DNA from: Mesocentrotus franciscanus
Lineage: Eukaryota > Echinodermata > Echinoidea > Camarodonta > Strongylocentrotidae
Length of the DNA stretch: 64,000 nucleotides
Direction of reading: 5' to 3'
Assembly (NCBI GenBank): GCA_037976565.1
Contig: CP137671.1
Span: 26,483,813 to 26,547,812 of the forward strand
Made by a program: the position numbers and the translations under genes. Positions 34,301 to 45,118 of this stretch are shown here, one piece after another. Below the pieces are notes generated by a model. That model saw only the letters and a list, made by a program, of their open reading frames with translations. It was not told the origin of the DNA and ran no database searches. How positions within the stretch are numbered: position 1 is the stretch's first letter; the number at the start of each line of letters is the position of its first letter.

Positions 34301-37048
34301 TATCGAGGTTCCTTCCCTTCCTTCTCAATCAAAGTATAGGTTTTCCCGCCCAATTTCATCAGAGTTGCATCCGATTTAACGATGCGATCATTCAATTTCG
34401 AGCGAATTTGAATGATCACCGAGATCAACATTCAAAAAGCTAACTAGTTCATTCAATTTGATTGTATAAGCATGCGATTTCATGATTTTCTCACATAAAC
34501 GTGTAAAAGCGCGTTCAAATTAAAAAAGCAAGTAAATGCATTCAAATTCGCACCTGCACCGCCGCGATGAACGTTAAGGTATTCAAATTCACGAATAGGC
34601 AATCATTTATAGCATTTGGGCAGTCTTTTTGTTTAATGTTAATATTCTTTGCAATCTGCATCTTTTTTTATAAATTATTCAAACTTTATGTACCTTGAAA
34701 TTGGACCTTTGCCTTATATTGAAATATCTCATTCCTCTGACAAACCGTATTCGAAGCAACTCGGAGCTCGTATAAATCCACTTTAATTCATACGCATACA
34801 TTCATTTATACATGACTATGGCGATGGCTCAAGGAGAGTAAATGCATACCTCGAATACGGACAAAGCTAGCTCAGCTATTTATATAAAATATGATTAAAA
34901 TAAACATTATGAAACTGTAATAATGAAAATGTAATTACATAATTAAAAACAATGAAAAAGGGTAAATATGACGTGAAAAAATTGCGGTACTGAGAATTAC
35001 ATAGAACTAAATCGAACGTTCAAAGTTCGAAGGTGTGTGCCCACAAATGAAATTGAAATTGGTATTAAGGATGAAATGGAACGTTTATCCAGCTGGCGCG
35101 AAATTGAATGACAACTTCGCGTCATTAAATTGAATGGATTTCTCTCTAAATTGAATGAAATAAAATTCAAAAGGAATGATATAAAACGAAATTGAAAGCT
35201 CAAAGAATGAAAATGAACCATGAGAGCACAGAGTTGACGAAAATCGTTCGAACTTGAACGCCTATTCATGAATTCGAATGCAACTCTGATGAAATTGGGC
35301 GGGAAAACCTATAATAACCCACTGTTTTAGTGATATGGATAAACTCCCTATGTCATAGCCTTCATATAATGCATCTACCAAAACATTTCCGATATTTAAC
35401 TAAAACGTAATATAAAATTCGACTGTAAGGCCATTATTTCGAGGAGATTTTTTTAATTCCATAGCCTTCAACACTTATCTTTACCTTCACATGCTTTCCT
35501 TCAATCTTCACTTAATCTTTTAACATCTTTGAAAAAAACAAATTTTCCTTGTCCTCATTAAAAAAAAACTTACCATTTCGTCATATAAAATTTGTACAAA
35601 ACTTTCTAATCATCGCCTTAAAATTATGTTCCTATATCATACACTTTCATTCTCATCATACAACTCCCTTACCACAGTTTTCTTCTTATTTGACTTTAGC
35701 AGTTGCTCGAAATACTCCTTGTTCTTTTCCCCTTTGTCGTACCGCGCAGCACGTGACTTAATCTTTAGTCATTCTATAGACTCTTCATGCAATTTCTTTA
35801 ATTGCTTTTTCTTTTCCTATGTTTCTTCCAACTTCAATTGAAACCTAACAAATGCACCTTCTAGCTTTTTTACTTCATTTTCTAGCCTTTGAATATTATG
35901 TTTCTTTTCTTTTGCCTTTCCCTTCGAAAATTTAATTGCGTATGCCCTCATTTTCACTCTCAAATAATCCCCCAAAAATGATTTCTTGTGAAATATAGTT
36001 TCCCAATCTCTTTTAATTGTCTTCATTATCATATACCTTCCCAATTTTGTTTAAATTGAACAAAGACTATTATTAAATTTCCATTATGACTGGATATTTT
36101 TTCTCTGTTTAATTTAAGGACGATAGTTGTCAAATTTGCTGTTTTGGTTGCGATGGTGTGAGATGAATGATTTTTGAGGTGCCTAAGATCGGTGACCATT
36201 TTTACCCGTTGATGCAGTCTCTTACTCTAGTCGGGATCAGTGATAGGCTTGGCTGTTTTTAGCCTCCACTCTCGCTTCCCCTGTCATGCTTTGAACGATC
36301 TGCTCGTTATAGCGTCGCTGATTCGCAACCATTCTCTTTCATTTTTCTCGTGGCCGGAGCTCCTTTCTTGTTATCTCTTCATCTACATCCCCTTCAATCT
36401 GTGTGAATTTCTTTTGCTCTTATGGTGCTAATGGCTTGTTGATGTCTTATTTCTCTATCGTTATCATAAACGATGTACATATTTCTGTCCTTAAATTATC
36501 GAGGCATCCGCGTTGATATAACAAAAATACATTTCGTGGATAATGAAGTACAAATGGAGCAAAAGATTGTTTTGACATGATTTTGACAGTGATGTAACAA
36601 ACATAATATCATAATTGCGTTGCCACGCAACGCACCATTTTAGCGCAATTTGTTTGTATGCATTATTTGAATACAGTTTGTTGCACTTGTTTGTAATTTG
36701 TAATTTTGAATTCACTATCTGAGGAAATACTAATGAACATGTCTACTTAAAGGCTAAGTCCACTCCAAAAATAATTTGCTTTTAATATATGCAGTAAAAC
36801 AAGAGAAACAGAGCCCCCCCACCAAAAAATGAGTAAAATCAAATAACTAATAACCAAGTTATGAATTTTTTTTAAGTATGAACAAGTATGGAATTTAGAA
36901 AATCACTACACAAATTGCCAATTTGGTTATCAGTTTGTGACGTCATTGCCTCACTTCCTATGAATTGCTTTATATATTTTTATCCCATTAATTTCCCTTT
37001 TTATCCCCCCAAAACTTGATTTCCCCATGCCCTTGCCCAGGCTATATG

Positions 37049-37079
<31 letters not shown>

Positions 37080-40000
37080 TGCGTTCATGACATTAAACAA
37101 AATCAATTATGAAATTTGAAGAATTGATACTATTTTCTGAATATTGTATATTCATAATCATAATCCATAATTCATAATCATAAATTCACACTTTACATGA
37201 TTTAACTGAAAAAGTTATCTATATTAGTGCAAAAAAAAACACAACATATTATTATCAATATAGCTTGGATGCGGGTGTGAAGAAAAAAATATTCTTAGGG
37301 GGGAAATAGGAAATTTATATTACCAATATAAAGAAAATAATTAGTGGATAGCGAGTCAATGTCGTCACAGACTCATGAATGAGTTGCCAATTTGTCTTGC
37401 GATTTTCAAAGTTGTTCATGTCATTAACAATTCATAACTTTCTCATTAGTTAGGCCTATCCGAATTCGCTCAAATTGTTTTGATTGATTCGTCAGATTTT
37501 TCTGCATCTATTGAAAGTAAGTTATTTTTTGGAGTGAACTTGTCCTTTAATGACTCATTTTTTCACTACATTATGTCCGTCTAATGTCGCTGTAAGATGT
37601 ATATATTATATACTGTATCATTAATTAATATATATACATATATATGCATATCACAAAACCTCATTCAAAATATGTTCTTGTAGGCTGAAGGACGCTTTCC
37701 AAGAAGCAGCTGATCATCTCTTATTCGTTGGTGAAGGCGGGTAAGTTTCCTTCATAAATCATAATATCATTCCTTGTGTTGCTTAAAAGAATAGTTGAGG
37801 TTGTTGCAGAGGGCGCTACACAAAATGATTGTTGTTGTGATATAATGAAAAAAAGAGTTTCAAATTTGAAAGAATGTACAATTTAAATGACAAAATCGTC
37901 TTTGTTTGATCAAAACCGGTTCAGAGACGGCTGAGATATACATAACTATAACCATTTCATATATTTATGGGGCACCACAAATATTCAGTCATTTTGAAGC
38001 AACCGTTGAAAAAAACTAGATTCGTTTTATTCCAGCCAATGACAATATTGGCTTTTTGTTGGCTTTTTCGTGTTGGTTATAATACACACAACCAGCCGGT
38101 TCGTGTTTTGTTATTAATTAATTAATTAATTAAAGGCATCGTTTAACATTGTTAAAACTGAGATGCATTGCCCCACGTGTTATCAATGCCTGCGATATAG
38201 TGTAATATTGAAGCCCTAAAAAATTGCGCTTCAATATAAACATGAAGTGCCTCAAAAAAGGAAAAATCTTTGAGTGACCGGTTTTACCATACTCATTTTT
38301 CCCAATAGTAGTATTATAAAAACTGTTAGGAAAACGAATTCTGAAATTTCTAATTCCAATCATAGATATCTTGATAATCAGACAGGCGATTGGCTTGTAA
38401 AAGTCATGGGATTCATGTATGACCTACAGGTTAATAATTATGATTGCAGCATGAGCTAAATCCAGAATTTTTTTTAGAATCTGAGGCAAAGTTACCCAAA
38501 CCCTTTAACGGTCACCGTACATTTTGAAAATGGAGCTGAATTGGTATGATCGTATTTAATTTAAATTTCACACAGTTTTGGGTCTAAAATAACCTTCATA
38601 GCAATTTTAGGTTCTAAAAGGGCACTAGAAATGTGATAAAGAAGAATAAGAGCAATCGTTGAATGGGGGTAGTATGTGATCATGTAATCATGTAATTCAT
38701 CGACTGGTTTACTGGAATTCTAACATGATGCCTCCTTTGCATTTGCATATGAAACTGTTTCAGAAAGGAGTACAACTTATTGGAGTCTGTAAAGGACCCC
38801 GAGGCATTCTGCCAAGTCAATGACACCATTGTCAACGACATCATGCGATCACAATCTCAAGAACCAGGAATGGTGAAGGCACGGGAAATCATAGACCGGA
38901 TACACAAGAGAGAACTCTACCAGTGCATTGCGGAATGCCAGCATGCCAACGAAGAGGTATTTGACGTTTTTCAAGTATATTTAATGATTTAAAGGCAGGG
39001 TATTTTACCGACATAGCTACCACTGCTGTAATGTAGTTTCCATTACGCCATATCTCAGTAAAGGCGTACATAGAACGATTCCAGTTCCCGTACATCATCA
39101 AGAGCGTCATCAGTTGGCGATGCATTGTGGGGGCATGGCTGTCGACACAGATTTTTGCATTTTATTTGTCTAAACACTGCACTCTTGGGCCCTCCAGAGC
39201 CTAAAAGAGTGTTGCAGTCTTAGTCAGGTGAGTATTTGCTATACATTTTTTTCCTGCACTTTTCCAAATTTTCCGGGGGGGGGGGGACGATCCCCCTAAA
39301 CAAAATTGAGGGGCGGGACGTGTCCCCCCATCCCCCCGGGTTCGCCGCCCCTGGTAATGATATTCAGTAGGCCTAGTAGCAAGAGTGATATAAGTGGTAT
39401 AAGGAGTTGTTTAACAAATAATAATAATAATAACAATAATCAATAGTGATAATGATACTATTATTACAGATATTAACGATTGCATCAACAAGAAAATGAT
39501 AATGGTGATGACAATAATGATGATCATAATAATAAAACAACAATAACAACATAATAATAATAATAATAATAATAGTAATAATATAACGACAATGACAATC
39601 ATAACAATCATACTAATGATAATGATGATGATAATGATAATAATAGTAATAATATAATTAATAATATTAAAAAAATAATTAGAAGACCAGTCAAACATAA
39701 AAATGGGCTATAAAAAAAGATCCCATGGTATTTTGGGGGAAATGCATGGCATATATGCTAAAACTCTTACAAGTTACTAAGGAATAGGATACGGTTGGCT
39801 GCAATGCGCATGTTTTTCTAAAATTTTGAGTGGGTGTGTGTGTGTGTGTGTATGTGAGTGTAGGTATATATATATTTTTCTGTTTATTTCAATTGTTTTA
39901 ATTATTATTTTATATATAGATATATATATAAATATTTATATCCCTTCTATGAATATTCATGAGTTTTCTAAATAGATGATTGGTCAATTGGTGGTCACGT

Positions 40001-43000
40001 GATAAAGTATAATTTCACTATTAAAAACAAATCTCTGCCAGAGCTCCGAATATTTTCCACTATTTTTTCCTTGGCTGAACTGCGCATGCTCTCTTTGAGA
40101 TTTTCAGGTAGATAAGCATTGTGACATCACACGTTCAATCAAAAGTAATGCGCAATTAGCGCGTCTCATTAAATGCGCGTTAATATAACTGTGCGCAGGT
40201 TGACATGAGAATAATTGTCATTGTCATTGTCTTTGATAGCGCGTTAAAAACCATATGCCAGCCAATCATTAAGTCCAACGTTGACCTTACACAGATCTTT
40301 AAAGGGATTTCATTGGTGTTAAATCGATTCGGATCGTAAAGAAGGGACATAAAACAAAGATACCAAGCATTTAGTTCGTAAGAATAGTGGAAATTATATA
40401 TCTTCGGAGGGACTGGCAATAGTTACTATTGTTTCCTCGGGGCCTTGCCCCTCGGAAAAATAGTACTATGCCAGTCCCTCCTCAGATAAATAATTTCCAC
40501 TATTCTTTCTCACAGCTTGGTATATTTGTATAATGATGAGAGGTACAAGGTCCAACGAGATGCAGAGTGAATATAGAATATGGAAAAATATATTATATAT
40601 ATGTATATATATTTCACGATAATTATAGATGCGAACAGTGGATCCAGCTGAGATTAAGCGATTGTTCGTAACTGATGTTGGCGAACTCTCATCACCGTCG
40701 TCCTCCCCTTCAAGTGAGATATGGCGAGCTCACAATATCGAAGTCGAGGTATTACTAGTTGTATAATTTTTGTATAGGAACAGTTACAACGTCTTTATTC
40801 CGAAGTTCCGTTATTCTAAAGAATCGTAATTCTTGAAATGAAATACGGCTCCTTACATAATTGTTTTCTTCAAATTTTGTATGTTCGGAATAATATTTTG
40901 TTTTCGGGTTTATGAATCTTATTTAATTTTTTGGAATTACGGACCTTTGTAATAATAATTCCTAGTTCATTTTTCTGAATTCTGAACCTTTAGAGTAATG
41001 CCCCTGATATGGGAAGTTTGTGTTTCGAAATTATCAGCTATCGGAAAAACGAATCCCCCCCTAACGGGAAAACGTCAGGTCACTGCATATTTCATAATCT
41101 GATAGGACGCATGCTCGTCCCAAAATAAGTGGTTGGCTTAATTGACGGCAAATTTGGCATGCTACCCCCTATTCAAGTGGTTGTAGCGAAACCCCTAAGT
41201 GTTTCATCAATTTTAAAGAATGTCAAGGACACAAAATAGTGTACTGCAGAGGATAAAAAGCAAAATTTTAAACTAGTTTTCTTTTATGAAAACAGTTCAA
41301 AGCACAACGCTGTGTTGGTTTAAACTTAATTAACACAAAATTATTTTGCTTATTCTGATTATCTCCAAAGATTCTCTTTTTTCTCAATTACTGACAGGTC
41401 TACGAAAGTGGAGACAGAAACCCTTTTCTCGATATCCCGTTCTACAAGAAATCAAGTGATGGTAAATTTGTTGCCGAATTCCTACCAGAGGAAGAGGTCA
41501 GTGTACTCAGAAATGACCTATGCAAACTAAACAAACATTTCCAAACCTACCGACTACCCACGGGGAGGTGTCGTGGTATAGTGGTTCATTCGTTTGACTC
41601 TCAATCCAAGAGTTTAGGGTTTGAATCCCAGTCCGGCACTCTTAGAGATATTAAAGAAGCATGCTTTAAAAAATATCTATTTTACGTACTATAGAGTTGT
41701 CGTGGTTTAGTGGTTCATTCACTTGACTCTCAATTCAAGGGTTTGACTCCTAGCCCGGCATTAGTCTGCAAGCACAGACCCTAATTTGACACTTTATCAA
41801 AAAATCATTGTGCCTTTAGACAAGCCTAGGCCAGCTACCTACTGGTTGTACAGGAGCAGCTAAACTACATGGTAGTCTTATAGTGCAGACTCTCTTTTAC
41901 GACTGACCAGGGTTTGTGCCTGCAAACTAGCCCGGCATTAACATCCTTTGGCAAGACATTAATCCATCTTTGCCACCCTCCACCCAGGTGTTAATGGAAG
42001 CCTGGTAATTGCTGGGGTAATATTAATTTCAGGCCCTCCGGGTAAACAAATCTATCATTATTATTATTATTATTATTATAAATGTTATTATTATCATAAT
42101 TATTTGTATCGATCTAATTATTATCATTAAATGTTGTTGTTATTATTATCATTGTTATTACTATGTATTATCATAATTCCTACTGTTACTATCATTATTA
42201 CTATTATTATAATATTCGATCCTTCGATCTACCAAACTGCCGCATAACTAACCTTCAGAATTAAAAAAAAAATCGACTGGGACTAGCGGACCGTTTTACT
42301 AGGATGGATCTTTCTTAATGCAGGCGTCACACTGTCCCGAAGTTGACATAAGATGGACACACGAATATCTAATTTTGAATTTCGCACGAAGATGGCCCCG
42401 AACTTGGTCAAAAGCCAATCAACAGCCGAAGCAAGTACGATGGATACAGAAGGTCACACGATTGCACCCGAACCACACACGAAGGCAACACGAAGATGTG
42501 AATTTTTATTAAGTAGTTCACCCGCAGGCCACACGAAGGCCACACGATGGCTACACGACGTCGTATTGTGAGTACGATGCGTTCGAACTAGATCACGAAG
42601 GCGTCAGGTGACCTCCCGATGGTATAAAACCTTCGGCCGACCGTGGGAAATTCAATTGCTGATCGGAGATTATTGATGCTCTGAGTAGGGGCTGCGAAGC
42701 GACTTCCAAAGTGGGGGGCACCAACAAAAAAGGGCACTTTCTGGAAAAAAAAACTCAAACTCGGCTGTCTTCGCCGACACCGTGTTCCCATCTCGATGTC
42801 ATCGTACTATAATACGATGGCTACACGACGGCATTGAGGACGGGCTTCACGTAGTCGTGTTGCATTCCCCAGACGATCGGGCAGCTTCTTGTTTCCTTCG
42901 TACTGTCTTCGTGAGGCGAAAATGCCCGATGGCACCGATGATCACACAAAGTAATTACGGAGATGAAACGATTTGACAAGATGCCCTCACGATGGCCTAA

Positions 43001-44236
43001 CGAAGGGCAACATGGACACACGAATTCAACACGAAAGGGAACCTTCGTAAGTTCTCGGGCAATTCTTTGGCTTGCCAAAGATTTTGCCACCGCTCACGAA
43101 GTTGCTGCCGGAGCCTGAAAAATCCACCGGCGGTTATACGATTGCTTCAGATGCCCTCACGAATGCCCCGATATGGCCCGATGTGTTTACGATCAGAGCC
43201 GAATTTGGAATTTTCCTTCATCGTGTGTCCATCTTATGTCAACTTCGGGAGACAGTGTGACGCCTGCATAAGGCTCGTTCAGATATGACACGGTAAATCG
43301 CCCTCCCCCCCAAAAAAAAACGGCAACTGCGCGCAACAAAGGTCCCATTCGTATTCACTCAGCTCTGTGTTATGAAATAAGAAATTTGAAGCGTATGGCA
43401 CTTACGTCATTATAGAACAAACCACCGCGGCTTACCGCTACAAATTTTGTTCATGAAAATGTCTAAAGGTAGGTTTGATAGATTAATCTGCAAACAAATC
43501 TCTAGACTAACGAAATTCCCAATGACAATGCTGCTTACACAAGAACAATGCGACTACAGCAACCCTTTTCTTTTTGCTCTCACAAAAACCTGGACCTATC
43601 AACGCGAAATAACAACCATTCGTATTTTCGATCAAAGAACCAAATACTGCCAAACCTATTACATTTTCGAAATTAAGAAATTTCTGACTAAAAACAAAAT
43701 CGGACTAAAACTTAAAACATTATAAACTTCGGACTTAAAAAAAGAAGAAGACAATTTTAGAAATGGGCAGCAATTATATTAATTTGATGTATCTTTGCAC
43801 TTAATGGTTTTAAAACAAACCAATGTTCGAAAAAGATTCCATACCAAAGAACCTCAAGAGAAAGGTTAGGATACAGCAACCATAGGACCACGAATATTAA
43901 GACCAATGAAACGTTGCATCGCTCATCTTTAACCAGCTCACAGCCGACCTGCCGCAGCGACTGCTAGACGTCACCTTCTGCATCTACACCAAGGTACCAA
44001 AATTAGATCGAGAGACAATTAACAAGGCCAGGTTCAGATGTCAAAAAAGGCTTGAAATGATTCTTGGGAGGCGACGCTACATCCCAACCACACCCGTCAA
44101 GACTTCACCAATTGGACCACTGGCTCCTAGCCCGCCCATAAGCGCCGTTGGCCGTCTTACAAGGTTCGGTTCAGGTAAGACCTCTTTTGCAGGGATAATT
44201 GATGGTTTCATCCCATGTGCCTTAAAAAGAGACTGA
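28201..44236 (+). CDS. SAMHD1-like HD-domain dNTP hydrolase, copy 1 (10 exons)
   Basis: Exons: 28201-28361, 29294-29483, 30423-30566, 31207-31413, 31898-31992, 37684-37740, 38764-38956, 40629-40748, 41398-41496 and 43937-44174. All junctions are GT-AG with matching phases (2,0,0,0,2,2,0,0,0,1), giving about 501 codons in order with human SAMHD1 from its residue about 117 to the C-terminal lobe. SAMHD1 enzymes cleave dNTPs to nucleoside and triphosphate, are activated by GTP/dNTP-driven tetramers and restrict reverse-transcribing parasites. All four metal ligands are present: His in RFEHS, His-Asp in CHDLGHGP, and Asp in RWDYIARD. The catalytic-site His in LGHGP and the GTP-site residues of IIDTPEFQRLRF are also kept. 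No N-terminal SAM domain and no nearby in-frame start were found upstream, so at least one 5' exon lies upstream. If the last donor is unused, translation ends at TGA 44234-44236. Confidence 0.92.
29294..29483 (+). CDS. SAMHD1-like copy 1, exon H2: HD motif
   Basis: 190 nt, phase 2 to 0. Reads VSHLGGKLASMLQQNDRN, a variable loop, then EVACVEIAGLCHDLGHGPLS with the diagnostic His-Asp pair, and ends FEDIVPPDKDGKKWK. Copy 2 (59861-60017) has Arg-Ser instead of His-Asp and lacks 11 codons after LGHGP. Confidence 0.95.
29497..29600 (+). mobile_element. tRNA-derived SINE in intron H2-H3
   Basis: GGCACGATGGCTCAGTGG is a pol III A-box-like start followed by TAGAGCAGTGGCCTCGTAA. The B-box side is decayed (GGAGGTCCCGAAACC). 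The same SINE with a better B box, CCCGCATTCGAAA, lies at the equivalent intron position in copy 2 (60037-60130). The insertion is therefore older than the duplication. Confidence 0.75.
30423..30566 (+). CDS. SAMHD1-like copy 1, exon H3
   Basis: 144 nt, phase 0 to 0: HEKQSVTMFKYLIKHNSLEK, then LEEHNIYARDIDFICQLI and LGVKKDEEM. The leading His aligns with the active-site His of the HEQGS segment of human SAMHD1. The exon is followed by a (GA)n run in the intron. Confidence 0.93.
31207..31413 (+). CDS. SAMHD1-like copy 1, exon H4: last metal ligand
   Basis: 207 nt, phase 0 to 0: LRENKFYLYQIVNNSVNGVD, VDRWDYIARDTHYLGM, SAFDFNRIMSFVKVLDV and RELCFRDK. The Asp of RWDYIARD is the fourth metal ligand. 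The acceptor follows a long CT-rich tract (31015-31160). Confidence 0.95.
31898..31992 (+). CDS. SAMHD1-like copy 1, exon H5
   Basis: 95 nt, phase 0 to 2: VARDLNHMFLTRRRL, then YYTSYVQQRFSKIITI. Matches the helix after the active site in SAMHD1 (MFHTRNSLHRRAYQHK in human). The apparent stop just after ATCAT is intronic: the donor AT|GTAATC comes first, and AT+G with the next exon restores Met. Confidence 0.9.
32242..32522. mobile_element. MITE of 281 bp with GGGAGTGTAGCATG ends
   Basis: Terminal inverted repeats are GGGAGTGTAGCATG and CATGCTACACTCCC, flanked by TAAA and TTTAAA. Copy 2 shows the intact site at 62535-62545, where CACGATATGTA runs straight into TTTGTATAAACCCC. The element therefore entered copy 1 after the duplication. 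Internal sequence is GC-richer than its surroundings. Confidence 0.9.
32670..36430 (-). mobile_element. Decayed LINE with reverse transcriptase, interrupted by a TIR element
   Basis: On the minus strand, in order from 5' to 3', the fragments are as follows. 36044-35817 has RAYAIKFSKGKAKEKKHN, the pre-RT linker. 34431-34240 has YITNYRPITLLNVDYKLLS, RT block 1. 33967-33542 has VLYADDMTILVGN, the YADD catalytic box, followed by LFKKRTGLRVNAEKTN. 33567-33322 is a C-terminal segment. The pattern suits an L1-like ORF2. It sits in the intron between H5 and H6. Homology with copy 2 ends at about 32670/62680, so it inserted in copy 1 only or was lost from copy 2. Confidence 0.85.
34335..35313. mobile_element. 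TIR element (979 bp) inserted in the LINE
   Basis: The left end, TATAGGTTTTCCCGCCCAAT then TTCATCAGAGTTGCAT, is mirrored exactly by ATGCAACTCTGATGAA then ATTGGGCGGGAAAACCTATA. The interior is AT-rich with many CATTCAAATT/AATTGAATG units. It separates two parts of the LINE reverse transcriptase. The repeat ends could partly be LINE sequence duplicated in inverse orientation. Confidence 0.8.
36747..37550. mobile_element. Non-autonomous TIR element with TTAA ends
   Basis: TTAAAGGCTAAGTCCACTCC at the left and GGAGTGAACTTGTCCTTTAA at the right. Inner paired segments include TGACGTCATTGCCTCAC and its mirror. Same family as 3897-4650. It contains an (AT)n run at 37046-37074. TTAA at both ends suggests a piggyBac-type non-autonomous element, which is inference. 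Confidence 0.8.
37684..37740 (+). CDS. SAMHD1-like copy 1, exon H6
   Basis: 57 nt, phase 2 to 2: completes Met and reads LKDAFQEAADHLLFVGEGG, aligning with the ITDAFLKADDYIEITGAGG segment of human SAMHD1. The acceptor is TTCTTGTAG and the donor is GGCGG|GTAAGT. Confidence 0.88.
38130..38508. mobile_element. TTAA-ended MITE, copy 1
   Basis: About 379 bp from TTAAAGGCATCGTTTAACAT to ACCCAAACCCTTTAA. A second copy lies in opposite orientation at 57162-57545. Shared landmarks are GAAGCCCTAAAAAA, GAGGCACTTCAT and its mirror, and GATAATCAGACAGGCGAT and its mirror. Confidence 0.85.
38764..38956 (+). CDS. SAMHD1-like copy 1, exon H7
   Basis: 193 nt, phase 2 to 0: KEYNLLESVKDPEAFCQVND, IVNDIMRSQSQEPG, MVKAREIIDRIHKRELYQ and CIAECQHANEE. 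Aligns with the AIDDMEAYTKLTDNIF to REILKQIEYRNLFKYV region of human SAMHD1. Confidence 0.93.
39240..39360. repeat. G-run repeat edge of the GGATCC family
   Basis: CCGGGGGGGGGGGACGATCC, GGGGCGGGACGTGTCCCC and GGTTCGCCGCCCCTGG form a short, partly palindromic GC-rich patch like other edges of this family in the window. Confidence 0.5.
39415..39670. repeat. ATA/ATG microsatellite
   Basis: An imperfect trinucleotide-like run of AATAATAAT, GATGATAAT and AACAATAAC units. The minus-strand Ile-rich frame is a translation of it. Confidence 0.9.
40379..40508. repeat. Hairpin, arms about 60 bp
   Basis: AAGAATAGTGGAAATTATAT, GGAGGGACTGGCA and TTTCCTCGGGGC are mirrored by GCCCCTCGGAAA, TGCCAGTCCCTCC and AATTTCCACTATTCTT. 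Foldback element or MITE. Confidence 0.85.
40629..40748 (+). CDS. SAMHD1-like copy 1, exon H8
   Basis: 120 nt, phase 0 to 0: MRTVDPAEIKRLFVTDVGE, a Ser/Pro-rich linker SSPSSSPSS, then EIWRAHNIEVE. Corresponds to the loop before the DFIVD segment of human SAMHD1. The position of the acceptor (TTATAG) is supported by phase only. Confidence 0.8.
41398..41496 (+). CDS. SAMHD1-like copy 1, exon H9
   Basis: 99 nt, phase 0 to 0: VYESGDRNPFLDIPFYKKSS, then DGKFVAEFLPEEE. Aligns with MQEKNPIDHVSFYCK and the LLPEKF segment of human SAMHD1. Confidence 0.88.
41567..42070 (+). mobile_element. Two tRNA-derived SINE copies in tandem with a shared tail
   Basis: 41567-41645 starts TGTCGTGGTATAGTGGTTCA (A box) and has GGGTTTGAATCCCAG (B box). 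An anticodon-like stem ACTCT/AGAGT encloses a 7-nt loop. A second head lies at 41699-41765 with TGTCGTGGTTTAGTGG and GGGTTTGACTCC. A non-tRNA body follows (GGCAAGACATTAATCC, CCACCCAGGTG), ending in (ATT)n at 42055-42080. The loop lacks U33 and there is no intact T stem, so these are SINEs and not functional tRNA genes. Confidence 0.75.
42323..43264. mobile_element. TIR DNA element (942 bp) with TGCA target duplication
   Basis: GGCGTCACACTGTC, then CCGAAGTTGACATAAGATGG, is mirrored by CCATCTTATGTCAACTTCGG and GACAGTGTGACGCC. TGCA flanks both ends. The interior is built from repeats of CACACGAAGGC, ACGATGGC and CCCGAT types on both strands. The several short frames here do not encode a recognisable transposase. 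Confidence 0.88.
43937..44236 (+). CDS. SAMHD1-like copy 1, exon H10, with alternative end
   Basis: Encodes LTADLPQRLLDVTFCIYTKV, then ETINKARFRCQKRLEMIL, matching the [20 protein letters not shown] region of human SAMHD1. A basic, Pro-rich stretch GRRRYIPTTPVKTSPI and SPPISAVGRLTRFGS follows. At 44174 a strong donor TTCAG|GTAAGA leaves in phase 1 and fits the acceptor at 45883. If it is not used, 20 more residues follow and translation ends at TGA 44234-44236. Which end is used cannot be told from the sequence. Confidence 0.85.
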   Translation, partial: LTADLPQRLLDVTFCIYTKVPKLDRETINKARFRCQKRLEMILGRRRYIPTTPVKTSPIGPLAPSPPISAVGRLTRFGSGKTSFAGIIDGFIPCALKRD

Positions 44237-44549
44237 GAAATGTTCGCGTCATGTATGTACTTTACAATAGGATATTAGGCTTTGGCCTTAAAAGTAGGAT
44301 CTCTGTTTTATGTGTCACTCCATCTCTGTATGGGGAAATGAATATACATGTTACATGCATGTAGCCTTGTGTCTTAGGATATTAAAATGTAAGCAAGCGA
44401 AATTTACGAGAAATTTGTCTTTTTTTTATTGCGGATATACTAGTTTGGGACACAAAGTGCAAGTAACAAAATTGATTAAGCATTTTGTTTGAGGTATTGT
44501 TACCCTATGGTTTATTTTCATCCTTGTTGAATGGTTGAAGAGCGAGAGG

Positions 44550-44880
44550 CCCGGGGTCACTCAATGTGACTTAGGGACCGCATGACCGTTACCAAAATCT
44601 TGGAAAAGGGGGTAAATTTCAAGCAATATGTCCGCGGACAAAATATTCCTCGAAATATAGAATATAGGGGTGCACAGGAGTCCTCGAAATTGATAAATAG
44701 GGGTTAGGAAAAGGGAAAAGAGAAAACCGGGAAGAAAAATTCTCGGAACCGAGTCTTGTCCTTGAAATATGGTAAAAAAGGGGGTTAAATTTCACAAAAT
44801 GTCCTTGAAATTGACCGCAAAAGGGGGTTATTTGCATTTGTGGTAACAGTCATACGTGTCACCCTCTGCGAGGGAGTGAC
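44550..44880. repeat. Short diverged direct repeats
   Basis: TGGAAAAGGGGGTAAATTTC, ATGTCCGCGGACAAAATAT, AAAAAGGGGGTTAAATTTC and ATGTCCTTGAAATTGACC recur with variation, ending in CACCCTCTGCGAGGGAGTG. Non-coding dispersed repeat, unnamed. Confidence 0.5.
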
Positions 44881-45118
44881 CCCACCGGGGCGAGAGGTTT
44901 AATTTTCAGGAGAGAATAGGCTACATGTAGAGCTCCTAATTTATACGTACATGTGTTTATGAAGGGAATTTTCTTGCTTTGCCCCCCCCTCCAAGTATTT
45001 CTACTACAGTGTTGTTATAATTGCCATCATTTTCGTTTTTAATAATAATTGAATTTCGAGAAAACTTATTTGTTGGGAGACCCACAGATCAACTATACTG
45101 TTTCTACTTAGGCTATAT

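Noticed and set aside
39411..39698. 95-codon Ile-rich minus-strand frame that looks like membrane segments
   Set aside because: Pure translation of an ATA/ATG microsatellite.
41567..41645. Possible functional tRNA gene
   Set aside because: A and B boxes are present, but the anticodon loop lacks U33, arms do not pair well, and a second head plus SINE body follow.
42318..43288. Cluster of seven short frames that might be a small transposase
   Set aside because: They overlap on both strands and are composed of the element's internal repeats. No catalytic motif is seen.
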